A stretch of 64,000 nucleotides of DNA from Prinsepia uniflora. Lineage: Eukaryota > Streptophyta > Magnoliopsida > Rosales > Rosaceae. A model generated the notes under the pieces. That model searched no databases and was not told the origin of the DNA. It saw only the letters and a program-made list of their open reading frames with translations. Shown piece by piece: positions 1 through 11,159 of the stretch; position 1 is the first letter of the stretch, and each line of letters begins with the position of its first letter. The stretch is taken from NCBI GenBank assembly GCA_032719365.1, contig CM064874.1:36628716-36692715 (forward strand), given 5' to 3'. The position numbers and the translations under genes were made by a program.

Positions 1-311
1 GTTATGACCCAACTCATCTAGCATGATATTGTCCGGTTTGGGCCTCCTTGCTCTTGCCCTCACGGTTTTTGTTTTCGGGAGTTCACAGTGCAACTTCCCA
101 GGGGGTCACCCATCATGGAATTGTACCAGCCTCATCTCGCTTCACTTTGGAGTTTCAACCGAACGCAAAGCCACTGAGCCCCCAAAAGGCCTCATGCTAG
201 ATAGGTGTGTGCCTACACCTTTAAGGCACACCACCATTCCCCTTCTAGACCATTCCTCCCTCGCAGGAATGTTAGATCGTTCAACGTTCCCTCTAGGACA
301 CGAGTCTTACA
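1..311 (-). mobile_element. Cassandra-type TRIM LTR, cut by window edge
   Basis: Reverse-oriented copy of the 5S-bearing LTR seen complete at 2852-3567 and 57868-58630. It ends with the inverted LTR start (GTCTTACA at 304-311) and carries the 5S-like block (GGGTCACCCATCATGG near 102-117, inverted). The other end lies at or beyond base 1, so a solo LTR cannot be told from the edge of a full element. It is more diverged than the other copies. It lies inside the internal region of long-LTR element A. Confidence 0.75.
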
Positions 312-2839
312 TGGGTGATGTTCATAGAATGTTTCAGACATCATATTCGCCCCTAGTTTTATCGAGAAGCCTGAGAGGTAGAGTTCCTGTATTAGGTGCA
401 GAGGTATCTGGCTAGTTACTCGCTATGAGTAGAGATTTCTAGATTTGGCTCGGTTCGCATCGGGTACGACGACGATTAAGGCAATGAGGCTTCGTTGGGT
501 TGCGTCAGATCTTTGGAGTAAGACTTGAGCAATGGTGTTGGCCAGAGGACTTACCATATTCCAGATTCTGCTATATGTGGCATCTCCAAGGGAGATGAGT
601 TTGACGGAATCCCAACAGCGATCGTATGTTTCCGACTGACGCCGAGGGTGTCTAGCATGTGCATTTTCAAGGAATCTTTGAAGAGGGACGCTTCTAGCTC
701 TGAGTCTTTGAATAACCATCGTGCGAGTTACTATGGTCGACGAGCAAGACGGAGAGGATCCCGAGAGGTCCTGTTGAGATTACAGTTATCTTGCTAGTTC
801 TGGTGGATTTTTGGGCACACGTATGACACTTGGAGTAGAGACAGGTGTATTGTCTTGCCTTGGCTTGGATGCACGAGTGTTAGTAGAATACTAACCCACC
901 CAGTTTATCGCTCTCATTGACTAGGAGTTGATCCCACTAGATTGGTACATGCGTATTAGTACTCTGATCGATACTATGCTCAGCGGTAGTTCAGCGATTT
1001 GAGACCGTTTGATCTGGGTAGAAAAGTTTTGACAGTAAGAAGGATTGGATTCCTTTGTATTACAAAATAGCTCTGGATATTGGACTTGTGTTATTGATAA
1101 TATCTTGATATTCCTAAAGTATCAAAACACCAAGTGAAGTAAGTATTAGTTTTGGTGGACCTGTGTTGGTGTTATTGGTCATATCACTTCTGTTGAGAGG
1201 ACTAGCATGGATCCTTGGAGAATCGAGATGGTTTGGATTGGTGTCAACCAACCACGGTAACTAAGGTTGGAGTCTCTTGGATTGGTTGAGTATTTCAGGT
1301 GTTTAATAGAGGGAATTCTCAATAATTGCAGCCCGTTGACGTGATTGACTCGAGAGGAGTCAAATTGGTTTTGTTGTGTACTTATGCTGCACGTGAAGGT
1401 TTTGTTTTTGCGGCTAGATAGTTGAGTTAATCAGAGTTGGACTTACTATTCTCCTGGGGAGACGTACATGATCTTCACAGAGCTTTATAGCCTTACGAAT
1501 TAGGTTACTCTGGAGGAGTTAAACTCAAGGCAGAGGAGACGGTTAGAGCCGTTTGACTGACAACGACGGTACATTTGAGTATTATTCAGATGGGTGGATA
1601 TAGTAGTCGATGCTTGCAGTAAGGGAGTTACAGATTCGTTATCTCTTTTGCGTACTGCTTATCTACCTTTGATATTGGAGCTTCAGATGGAGGATTTATG
1701 CTGGTGGTAGAGGGCCGTGGAATGTTATTAAGCAGTGTTCTTGTCGGACATATGGTTGGATTAGAGGTTTACCGCACAGCCTCAAGATTTGAATCTTCAC
1801 ATCAGTAGGATCGGGGTCGAGGTAAGTAACCAACGAGACTTTTCACTCCGGATTGGTACGTCTTGGAAGACGTAAGTCAGATGACCCTTGGTGTTAACCA
1901 AGGGAGTGGAATGGTTAGTGAACTAGACAGTTTTTCTTGGAAGTTCTCGGGAAGTACGTGCTGGACATGTCTCGAGTGTTGGTCGGGTGATCAAGAGAAC
2001 TCGAAAGGGATTTTTAGTTCAGTATACGATTTGTCTGAATCAGGGATCGAACAGATAGGGTCAAGTATCGGGTCATGATTGTCATGGTGGCCAAATAGTC
2101 GGATTTGATCCGAGTTTGACTGTTTATTGAGATATTTGTACTAGGTGTCAAATACTGTGTTGTAGAGGAAAAGAGCTATAGAGGGTTCAGTTGTTGTACG
2201 ATCTTGGAGCTCTGAGCCATGGTTGTTGGTAAAGGAACCCTAGTAAAACTCATTTGTGATTGTCTCGGCTAGAGCAAGTATTCGATGTGATCAAAATGCA
2301 CTTTAGATGAGTGAGATGCTGGACTAAGACTCAAGAGTAGTCAGGATCACAGAGTTGGTCTCCGGGTGAGACGATGTACCATAAGAGGACTCTGGTGCGA
2401 GTCGGGTTACCAGCTGGTCACGACGTGTTCGTCGTGGGTATGGTTGACGATAAGACTTTCTACTGGAAGATGACTTGTGATTGCTTAAAGGGAGCAGAGA
2501 CATTAGACTGGGTTCTGAGTTGCACCTACATGGTTGCAGGTGAGGTCGACGAATGTCGATGCTTCGAGTGAGTCTTGGGACATAAGTTTTGGAGTTCCAG
2601 TGGCAGTTTGACCCCTCACTTATCTAGTATGGTCATTAAGGATGAGTCAGGATTCGGCATGGACAGTTGGATTGTAGTTAACGTCAGGCGACGTTTGATT
2701 CGGTATGTGTACTATGGATGGATTTTGGGACGTGGACCTGAACATGAGAGCCTCAGGTTGGAGGCAGTATTGGCTTTCCATAGTTTTGGACTCAGGTTAG
2801 TGTGAATTTCGGGGATGTGATTCTTTAAGGTGGATAGAT
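312..2839 (+). mobile_element. Element A: 3' part of a non-coding LARD-like internal region
   Basis: No reading frame here resembles gag or pol; the longest frames are under 100 codons and overlap on both strands. The right end reads ATTCTTTAAGGTGGATAGAT directly before a TGCAATGACCCG LTR start. This matches the polypurine-tract and LTR junction of the complete element at 44510-44530 (ATTCTTTAAAGAGGGAAGGT then TGTAACGACCC). I infer that this is the 3' portion of the internal domain of a large non-autonomous LTR element whose 5' half lies left of the window. Small perfect palindromes occur in it (1885-1904, 2419-2436). It could also be degenerate autonomous sequence too decayed to read. Confidence 0.6.
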
Positions 2840-2851
2840 TGCAATGACCCG

Positions 2852-3567
2852 TGTCAAGACCCCACCCTCCTCTGTCAGGACCCGACTCATCTAGCACCAT
2901 ATTGTCCGCTTTGGGCCTCGCCTTCACGGTTTTGTTTTCGGGAGCTCATGGTGCAACTTCCCAAGGGGTCACCCATTATGGAATTGCACCAGCCTCAACT
3001 CGCTTAACTTTGGGGTTCCAATCCCCCCTAAAGCCACTTGATCTCCCAAAAGGCCTAGTTCTAAATAGGTGTGTGCCTACACCTTTAAGGCACACCACCA
3101 TCCTCTCCCAGACCATTTCCCCTCGTAGGAATGTGGGATTGTTCACCGTTCCCTCCAGGACACGGGTCTTACAATCCACCCCCCCTTAGGGCCTAGCGGC
3201 CTCGCTGGCACACTTCCCAGTCGGGGTCTGGCTCTGATACCAAATTGTCAGGACCCGACCCTCCTCTGTCAGGACCCTACTCATCTAGCACCATATTGTT
3301 CGCTTTGGGCCTCGCCCTCACGGTTTTGTTTTCGGGAGCTCATGGTGAAACTTCCCAGGGGGTCACCCATCATGGAATTGCACCAGCCTCAACTCACTTA
3401 ACTTTGGAGTTCCAATCCCCCCTAAAGCCACTTGAGCTCCCAAAAGGCCTAGTACTAGATAGGTGTGTGCCTACACCTTTAAGGCACACTACCATCCTCT
3501 CCCAGACCATTTCCCCTCGTAAGAATGTGGGATTGTTCACCGTTCCCTCCAGGACACGGGTCTTACA
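2852..3567 (-). mobile_element. Cassandra-type TRIM, complete, with target duplication
   Basis: Two 322-bp LTRs (2852-3173 and 3246-3567) flank a 72-bp internal segment. Reverse-oriented, the internal segment carries a tRNA-iMet primer-binding site (CTCTGATACCA is the complement, near 3232-3242) and a purine tract. Both outer ends are flanked by ACCCG (2847-2851 and 3568-3572), a perfect 5-bp target duplication. The LTR contains a 5S rRNA-derived block with AGTTAAGCG-like and GATGGGTGACC-like motifs, the signature of Cassandra TRIMs. There is no coding capacity. It inserted 12 bp inside the start of element A's LTR. Confidence 0.93.
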
Positions 3568-3886
3568 ACCCGACTCGGAATCACGGGATTTCCAAGAGAT
3601 TATCGAGAATAATTAGAATTAGTTGAGGAAAAATGACGATTTTGCCCCTAAAAGGGGAAAATGTTGACTTTTAACATGGATGGTTATTTGCATGTGGATC
3701 GAGATTCAATACATAGATCGAGGGATTTTGATTACGTAGACAAGCGGCACGTCGATTTTGGACTTCGAATGGTTATTTTATGGGTCGAGGAAGGGTGTAG
3801 TCGGAATATTCGGTTGCACATTTTACGAGAAGGATAGATCGTTGCTTGTTTGTTGCGGGGCCCAAAAATATTTAAATGGGGACCAC

Positions 3887-3912
3887 ATGATGAGTGATAA
3901 GTGTCACTCAGC
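3887..3912 (+). repeat. Degenerate copy of the LTR palindrome
   Basis: GATGAGTGATA/AG/TGTCACTCAGC, an imperfect version of the palindrome that is perfect in solo LTR B at 8698-8731. It lies at the equivalent place in LTR A, about 330 bp from the LTR start once the Cassandra insert is removed. Confidence 0.6.
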
Positions 3913-4573
3913 CTATGATCCTTATCTTTGCATCCTTATATTTCCCTCATTCTCTCATTTGCTAAACACACCTCAAACCCCACCCTCACCATTTTTCTTC
4001 ATGGTTTTTACCAGCTAGTGTTGGTTGAGAAAGACAGAGAGAGATTGTGAGGTCGAGAGAGACTGAGTGAGACGATAGAGGCGGTGGAACCACGACAGGT
4101 GGCTGGTAACCCGAAAAATAGGTAAGCCGTGTGTGTGTATTTGCTTTCGGGTTTGGGTTATGGATGGTTGTGAAGGTGTTCTAAGGCCATGGTTTTGTTC
4201 CTTGAGCTTGTGTGAGGCTGTAAAGACCAAACAGGAAAGGTTTGGACGTTGGGATGAGCTTGTCTGGGAGCGGGAAGTTTGGCCGTGAAGGTTCGAGCTT
4301 GGCCAGGTGGATTTCAGGTATGGTTTATCGATTTTAGCATCGTAGGATTGTTCCTTGGAATGAGACGAGTGTAGTGCAAAAACAATGGTTGAAAACGATC
4401 GAGAAACGAGAGAGTTTGGACCCGGTCACAATTCAGGTCGAACGACCCGTTATAGTAAACCTGGTCAACCCAACGGGAGGTTGACGATGATAACGTGGTA
4501 GTCCACATCATCGTTTTCAGGCCACGTGGAAACTTGTCAGGTGGTTGTCAGTGATGACGTGGAAGAGGCTAAC

Positions 4574-4781
4574 ATCAGCATGACGTCATAGTGACATCAG
4601 CATGACGTCATAGTGACATCAGCTAGGACGTGTGGCACATGTCGGTGGTGATGCGTGGCACTTGTCGAGTGGTGCCATATGGCAGGCTACCAGAAAATGT
4701 CAAAAGTTGTCAGGTTGCCAGGCTAACGTCAGCAGGTGACGTTAGTAATGACGTCAACAGGTGACGTTAGTAATGACGTCA
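4574..4781 (+). promoter_or_regulatory. Tandem TGACGTCA (CRE/as-1-like) sites in LTR A
   Basis: Four exact TGACGTCA octamers lie at 4581-4588, 4603-4610, 4749-4756 and 4774-4781, in two short tandem duplications (units of 22 and 25 bp). TGACG is the core bound by plant TGA-type bZIP factors. The equivalent stretches of solo LTR B (about 7830-8130) and LTR G (about 47690-48090) are also rich in TGACGT, TGACGTCA and CACGTG words. The sites are read directly; a role as LTR enhancer is inference. Confidence 0.5.
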
Positions 4782-6199
4782 GCGTTAACCAACTTTAACC
4801 AACCTTTGACCGACGTGTGTGGGCATGTAGCCAAAAATTTCGAGGTCAAGCTGGTCTTGTTTGAAAGGTTTGGATGTCCTAGATCCAATGGTGGTGGTTT
4901 CAGGTCGATCGAAGATCATTTAGTTGGTGTTTTGGAGGTTTTTCTCCTCGAGAAGCGTGTTCGGGATGAGTTTTTTGTTCCAAGGTTTTTGGGGGTTTAT
5001 TATACGGACTTATAAGGATTGTTAGTGACCCTCAAATATGACTTTGATAGGCTCGGACGTCTCGTAGGCTTCAGATTGGGTTACAACTCGTGTTTTCAGT
5101 AAACGGTGGTACATGTAAGTGGACTTTTTTTTCCCAACTCTATGCATGCATTTTTATATGGTTTTGTATGATTTATAATGAGACTTGCTTAATGGTTCTT
5201 TACGTGCCATTTATGTGGATTTTGGGAATTTTACGAATGTTTAAGAAATATCTAAATAACACGTTTTGTAAGGAAATTTGTTTTATTATACTCTGGATCT
5301 TTACTGAATTTTGGGAGATGGTTTTACCCCATTAGGACATGTTTATGTGATTTTGACGATGTTTGGTAAAATGGGATTGTACATGAGTTTATGAATACTT
5401 TAATGACTTGTTTTACGAAGTCCTTCGATGTATTTGTGATTTGGGGTTTAGGCCCAAGTTTTGAGTCTGATCTTGAATGTTGAAGTTGGTTTGGGTCATG
5501 GTTATGTGATTGTTGGATACTTGTGATAAGACTAGTTGTGAATACTTGATATATGATATAATGTGAGATTGATAGGGATATGTGGTTCCTCATAAATGAG
5601 ACCATTGTGAGGTTGGTGATGATGTGTGATGATTGTGATGATGTGAGATGTGATGTGGGGACCCTCCTCCTGATGTTGATGAGTCGACTGGTCTCGAACG
5701 TTGAGGTGAAGCACCGTAGTTCCCGAGACTTATGAGCGGTCTCAAACATCGAGGTAATGCTCTGTAGTTCCAGAGCCGGTCCACACTCGGACATCGAGGT
5801 AATGCTCTGTAGTTTTCAAGTGATATTAGTCTACCAATAGTGCACCTTGATATGATGATTCAGCAGTTGGTACGGTGTGTTGGGTATTTGGTATAGCTGG
5901 TGATGTGTGATTGGTATGCTTCTGCACTGATATGGTCATGTTATGATTGAGATATTGACAAGGCTAGCTTTCTATTTTGTTGAGTATGTGTTTTGCTCTA
6001 GTCGTATATGCAATAATGTTTGATATGGTTTCATGTTAGTAAGGTTTATGACATTATGGGTTTTCTAGTTACTGCACGTATTTTAAGATTGATGTTTTTT
6101 TCGTAAACTCGATGCATGCATAACTTTATGAAATGGAGGATTTAATGTTACAGGACCCATCCCAACCCCTCTGGATTATCATGGGATGTGTCTGCTCTC

Positions 6200-6220
6200 G
6201 TCTGACACCGCTTGTCAGAC
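6200..6220. repeat. Conserved LTR-end stem-loop (copy in B)
   Basis: GTCTGACA and TGTCAGAC arms, 8 bp and perfect, around a CCGCT loop, 52 bp from the LTR end. Equivalent stem-loops lie at the same place in C, D, E, F, G and both LARD LTRs. Confidence 0.8.
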
Positions 6221-6347
6221 CAAGGATTACTCGTCACCTGCTCGAGGTTATCCAGAGTGTGTCAGGATCTGTGGCGGCATGTGATGTTTTCATCTCTGCT
6301 ATAATCCGCATCCGTGATCAACCTGAAGGGTATTAAAAACATAAAAG

Positions 6348-7565
6348 CTGTGAGTGGACAAAAACAACAATTTATAAAATTTATTTATCGAAATACACTT
6401 ATACCCTTCACGTAAAAGCATGCATGCATAATAAAACAGTATTCAAATACTTTTCGGAAAAGTAAGATGTATTTCCTTCCAAATCAAATCCGATAAAAAC
6501 ATGGCTCAACCAAAGCCATTTACCTCAGTAAGGACTCAACCCAAAACCAAATCATACAGGGTCTCAGTCCAAATAGAAAACAAGTACAGGGCCTCACCCC
6601 AAATCAAATCACATAGGGGACATCAGCCCAACTATAAAACCATGTGGGAACTCAGCCCATCATCATCTCAGTGTCAGTCACAATTCTAATCCCAGCACAC
6701 GTGAAAATAAGCTCAGGACCACTCAGAATCCTAGCATGTCGCCGTGAACACATCACCCACCGCGACCGTCTCTAGATCATCGTGAACAGATCACTGATCG
6801 ATCTCAGAGAACAACAGCATTCCTGAGTCGAGCCTCCCTCGTCCGTCGCCTCTAGTGACTGCTTGACAACAGGCAGTGCACCGTGACCTATGCAGAAGAA
6901 ACACATCCGCACTCCGGAGTTGAGCATCATACCACCCGGGACTCTAACTCGAAAATCATCAAGAGGAACACAAACTTGAAATAACACGAAATGGGTCACA
7001 GCCCAAAAACCAGTGTCTAATGACACTTCACATCCTAGGATTCCTCGAATCCTATCAAATCCACAACTGGGTCTCATGCCCAAAATATCTTTCATAAATC
7101 TCATAACTGGGTAACAGCTCGATACGTCTCACGTTTGACTATACTCTAAGTCAAACAATAAATCAACTGGGTCATACGCCCAAAATGTATTTCCAAATCT
7201 GAAAACCATTTCACATTTCAAAATTCCCTTTGACTATTATCCTAGTCAAAGACTAAATCAACCGGGATTCATGCCTGAATACTGATTTCACGCATCTCTG
7301 TGAAATCCTCTAAACCCGAAAATCAAGTCTTCTGCTTCATGCCTCTCCGTGAAACCATCAAAATCACATAAAATTCATGCACGTAGTATACTCGGCCGAA
7401 GCCCAAACATCATATAAAATAAAAATCTCGAACTACGTGAATACTGCATTTTCTACGAAAATGCCAAATCAACAATACAAATCACATGCCCTCAAGGCTT
7501 CTCAAATCATGTTTATAAAACATTTATGCATGCATCATGATTCATAAAACAAAGTCCACTCACAG
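6348..7565 (-). repeat. Inverted-repeat-bounded central cassette of LTR B
   Basis: CTGTGAGTGGAC at 6348-6359 and its exact reverse complement GTCCACTCACAG at 7554-7565 enclose 1.2 kb. CATGCATG motifs lie just inside both ends (about 6419-6429 and 7526-7535). The same bounded block recurs in every long LTR of the window. Confidence 0.7.
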
Positions 7566-8697
7566 ACCGTCCAAGCTGCGCGCTCCGAATCTCGCGTCGT
7601 AAGCCACTCAGAGGCTAATCCACACGCTCCGAGATGTCCAGACATGTGAAAATCATGTCCAAATGACACTACCAACCTATAAAAGTCCATATCATAAACC
7701 CTCACACATCCTAGAACGGTCAACGTGTCCTGAACACACTTCCCGAGGAGGAAAACCTTCATTTAACCTATCAAACGATCTCCAATCGACCTGAAACCAC
7801 CACTATTGATTTAGATCGTTGAAACCTTTTGACACGTGTCAACGTTGATGTCAGCTGGTTAAAGGTCAACGGTCAATGCTGATGTCAACATGACATCATC
7901 CTGATAGCTCTCAGATTTGACACGTGTCAGACCTGACATGTGCCACGTGTCAATAGCCTGTTGGTCCACGTGTCTAACATGTGTATGGCACGTCGCACCT
8001 TCTGATTGGTCCATGTCACTGACATGTTAGGCTAACTAGGCACTGACAAGCCACACGTTTCGACTAGTGACTGGGCCACCTGGCCTGGCATCTGACATGA
8101 TGACATCACTTATGATGTCATCGTTTTCTTCCTCGAGACGGATCAGACCCGAATGTCTGAATCGGGTTGTACAGACTCGCGACCCTGACCCAGCTCCCAT
8201 TTCTTCATTTCAAGTCCATTTTCATCCTAGTTTCTTCCTAAATGATCGTCATCAACCCCGTAACATCCCTAACTAATCAAAAACAAGAAAACGGACTAGA
8301 AATTCACCTTCAATTGTTAAACAGTAATCTCAACCTTCCAGCTCTATTTTCCGTCAACTCCGGCCACCACTACCCTCAAAATCAACCCCTACAAGGTCAT
8401 ACAAACCCTAGAAATAGTTTAGGGTCAATAGAATCCTTCAACAAACGTTAAAAATCAAATTTCCAATTTTTGGGTAAAAAACGGTTTCATGTTTACCTAG
8501 GTTTTCTAGGCTCCTCCACCGTCCACGGCGGTCCTACTGCCTCCCAAAACGTCCCTTAGTCCATCACTCACCCCCAGTCACTCTCTTGGCCTCAACCGAA
8601 TTACAATTGGTGAAGGGGAAGGATTTTTTGGGTTGTTAGGTTGGTTGAACGAAAAAGAGAAAAATGGAGAGATATGCATGAATGAAGAAGGAAGGGG

Positions 8698-8731
8698 CAA
8701 TGGATGAGTGACACTTGTCACTCATCCATTG
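8698..8731. repeat. Perfect 34-bp palindrome in LTR B
   Basis: The arm CAATGGATGAGTGACA (16 bp) is followed by a 2-nt spacer and its exact reverse complement. In LTR orientation it lies about 340 bp from the LTR start, just upstream of a CCTTC-rich stretch and a CATGCAT. Related palindromes sit at 12794-12828 (C), 20559-20592 (E), 33760-33791 (G) and 62761-62794 (J). Confidence 0.85.
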
Positions 8732-9366
8732 GGCCTGACCAAAATATTTGGGCCCACAAAGGACAAATGTTCACATGCCTCGTAATTCGTGCAATAGTAC
8801 CAGACACCTTTTGTGACCCATAACTTTTCTGTACGATGTCCGATTTCGACGTGCCGCCTGTCTATGGACTCGTATCATCTCAATCTACGTAACAGTCCTT
8901 GGTCCACATGTGTTGGACATCTCGGATCAAAAGTAAACTTTTTACCCTCGTCTAGGGGAAAAATCATCTTTTTACCCTGAACATCCGACAATCCTCAACT
9001 AATTACCGATTAGTCTCACTGAGCCTCAATTAATACTTAATTAATCTCTTAAATTTGGGACGAGTCGTTACATAATTTCTGTTTTCGAAAAATACTTTTT
9101 CCAAACCTTTTTTGTCCACTCACATTTTTTATTGGTTTTGATACCCTCCAGGTTGATGGCGGACGCGGGCTGTGTTAAGGCTGAGGCATCACATAGATTT
9201 GCATACTCAGGATATCTTGTTTAGAATGTAGCCCTATCCCTTATATGACACGTGGTAAGTATACATCTATAAATATCGATGGTACTTTAGTGATTTTACA
9301 TGACTTGTTAAACAAAAACAGGTCCTCCCACGCTAATCAAGGGGGATTACGGGGAGGGTCCTGTCA

Positions 9367-10246
9367 CCATACCTGTCGTGATCCCTACTTCCCCTTCTCA
9401 CAAAGAGAAATCAGAAAAGTTCAATGAAACGGAATTTAAGAGCTGGCATCAAAAGATGTTGTTCTATTTGACCACTCTTAATTTGGCCAAGTTCTTGAAG
9501 GAAGATGCTCCTACAACTGGTTCTACTACAGAAATAGTGGTTGCTGCAGATGTGTGATATCATTTATACTTCATGTGTAAAAACTATATCCTCAATGGAT
9601 TAGACAATTCTTTATACAATGTATATAGTCCAATCAAAACTGCCAAGGCTCTATGAGAGTCGCTTGACAAGAAATACAAGACTGATGATGCTGGCATGAA
9701 GAATTTCATGGTTGGTCGGTTTCTTGACTACAAGATAGTAGGCTCCAAGATGGTTATCACCCAAGTCCAAAAACTCCAACTTATTCTCTATGAGATTGAG
9801 AGGGAGAATATGGTTCTAAGTGAGACATTCCAAGTGGCTGCTGTAATTGAAAAGTTACCACCTTCATGGAAAGACTTCAAGAATTATCTCAAGCATAAGC
9901 ACAAAGAGATGGGACTTGAGGATTTGATCGCGAGGCTGAGAATTGAGGAAGAAAACCGTGGTTCTGAAAAGAAAACCACTAGAAAGTCCATGGCGACTAA
10001 GGCACAAGTTGTGGAAGATAGACCAAAGAACAAGAAAAAGAGGAAGCATGGGAAAGCTCTACTCAATGGAACTCGAAGAAAATTGGAGAGTTCAAAGGAA
10101 AGTTCTTTAAGTGTAATAAGTGTGGGCATATGGCAGCAAACTATCAATCTAAAAAGATTAAGGGCAATACCACAGAAGTTCACATAACCGAGAAGGATAA
10201 GATCTCAAAGGATCTATCCGAGTTTAATCTCTCAGTTGTGATCTCT
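9367..10246 (+). pseudogene. Copia I gag remnant
   Basis: Ty1/copia capsid (UBN2-like) fragment of a retrotransposon that packages its own RNA in the cytoplasm. Reading the frames gives FNETEFKSWHQKMLFYL, then a stop at about 9556, then a long stretch (9696 on) including VAAVIEKLPPSWKDFKNYL. A frameshift near 10050-10090 moves the reading to FFKCNKCGHMAANYQ. This is a CCHC zinc knuckle whose last cysteine has become tyrosine. The end (KDLSEFNLSVVIS) continues directly into the protease region after solo LTR C. The 5' LTR and gag start are missing because element A begins left of the window. It is non-functional. Confidence 0.85.
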
Positions 10247-10298
10247 TATCAGGACCCGTCCTAATCCCCCCGGGATTAACGAGGGACGCTCCTGATCC

Positions 10299-10319
10299 CG
10301 TCTGACATGGAGTGTCAGA
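10299..10319. repeat. Conserved LTR-end stem-loop (copy in C)
   Basis: Perfect 8-bp arms GTCTGACA/TGTCAGAC with loop TGGAG, 52 bp from the LTR end. The loop differs from that in B; the arms are identical. Confidence 0.8.
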
Positions 10320-11159
10320 CTAAGGAAAATTTGAACCTTTAGCCCGACCGACTTCGAGAGTACGCTTGGATCTGGAAGAGATATGTGATGTCTCGGTCTT
10401 TGCTACAGTCCACACCGTATTCAACCTGAAGGGCATTGAAAACAGAAAGACTGTGAGTGGACGAAAATAAAAGAGTTCATAAAACATATTTGATAAAAGA
10501 CCTTTATGCACTTCACTAAAAAGCATGCATGCGTAGGAAAACTATTTATCAAACCACATATGTTTCAATAACCAAATCCATACGGGCCCCTGTCCAAAAC
10601 CATTTACAGAAATCTAGAACATAATAAACATATGTGGGATCTCAGCCCAAATCCATTTATCAATCATAAAACACAATTTCGCAAACCCAAGAAATCATGT
10701 TTACCAATATCATATAACCAATCCTGTCACGGTATTTAGAGCTATGCATGTGCTACCTGGGGTCTCAAAGCCCAAGTCTACCCAGGGTCCACCCAGGTCA
10801 ATGTCCGTAGATCAATGACCCTCCCTGGGGGTTATAATCCATAGCCTTTCTGAGAGTAAGGAACCCAACGGGGGCGACTCCACTCAGTCAGTGCTCCGTG
10901 ACTACTCCAGGGTCCACTTAGGCCAACGACCCTCCCCGAAGGAGACAATCCATATATAACGGATGGTATATGAAAAAACTTTTGAAAACATTCTCAAAAC
11001 CTTTCAAGGGTTCATACCCGGTCCCCATAAACCGTCATGAACCATAAAAACCTTTTAAGGGTTCATGACGGTTCCGTCATGAACCATAAAAACCTTTTAA
11101 GGGTTCATGCCAATCCCCATACACCGTCATGAACCATAAATCCATTTATGGGTCCCCGA

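Larger units (their letters stand above)
6148..9072 (-). mobile_element. Solo LTR B (long-LTR family), antisense within LTR A
   Basis: A 2925-bp LTR on the minus strand. In window orientation it starts TTACAGGACCC and ends GAGTCGTTACA. It is flanked by TAATG (6143-6147) and TAATT (9073-9077), a 5-bp target duplication with one mismatch. No internal domain is attached, so it is a solo LTR. It carries the full family architecture: stem-loop 6200-6220, inverted repeats at 6348-6359 and 7554-7565, two CATGCATG motifs, and a perfect 16+2+16 palindrome at 8698-8731. Confidence 0.85.
2840..9366 (+). mobile_element. Element A: 3' LTR, interrupted by Cassandra and solo LTR B
   Basis: Long LTR in plus orientation, starting TGCAATGACCCG (a mutated TGTAACGACCCG) and ending GGGTCCTGTCA at 9366. 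Removing the Cassandra TRIM (2852-3567), solo LTR B (6148-9072) and one copy of each target duplication leaves about 2.88 kb, the size of the other family LTRs. Beyond 9366 the sequence changes at once to copia gag, so A sits in copia I. Near the 3' end, roughly 9253-9320, the usual stem-loop is broken: ACACGTGG is followed by about 65 bp of unrelated AT-rich sequence before CCCACGCTAATC resumes. Confidence 0.75.

Noticed and set aside
5324..5794. 156-codon minus-strand open frame
   Set aside because: Lies within LTR A; composition is biased (His/Ser/Thr from GATGTG-type repeats) and overlapping frames exist. No domain.
2840..9366. Element A LTR as another solo LTR
   Set aside because: It is preceded by a purine tract and non-coding internal-type sequence matching the 44.5 kb junction, so it is better read as a 3' LTR.
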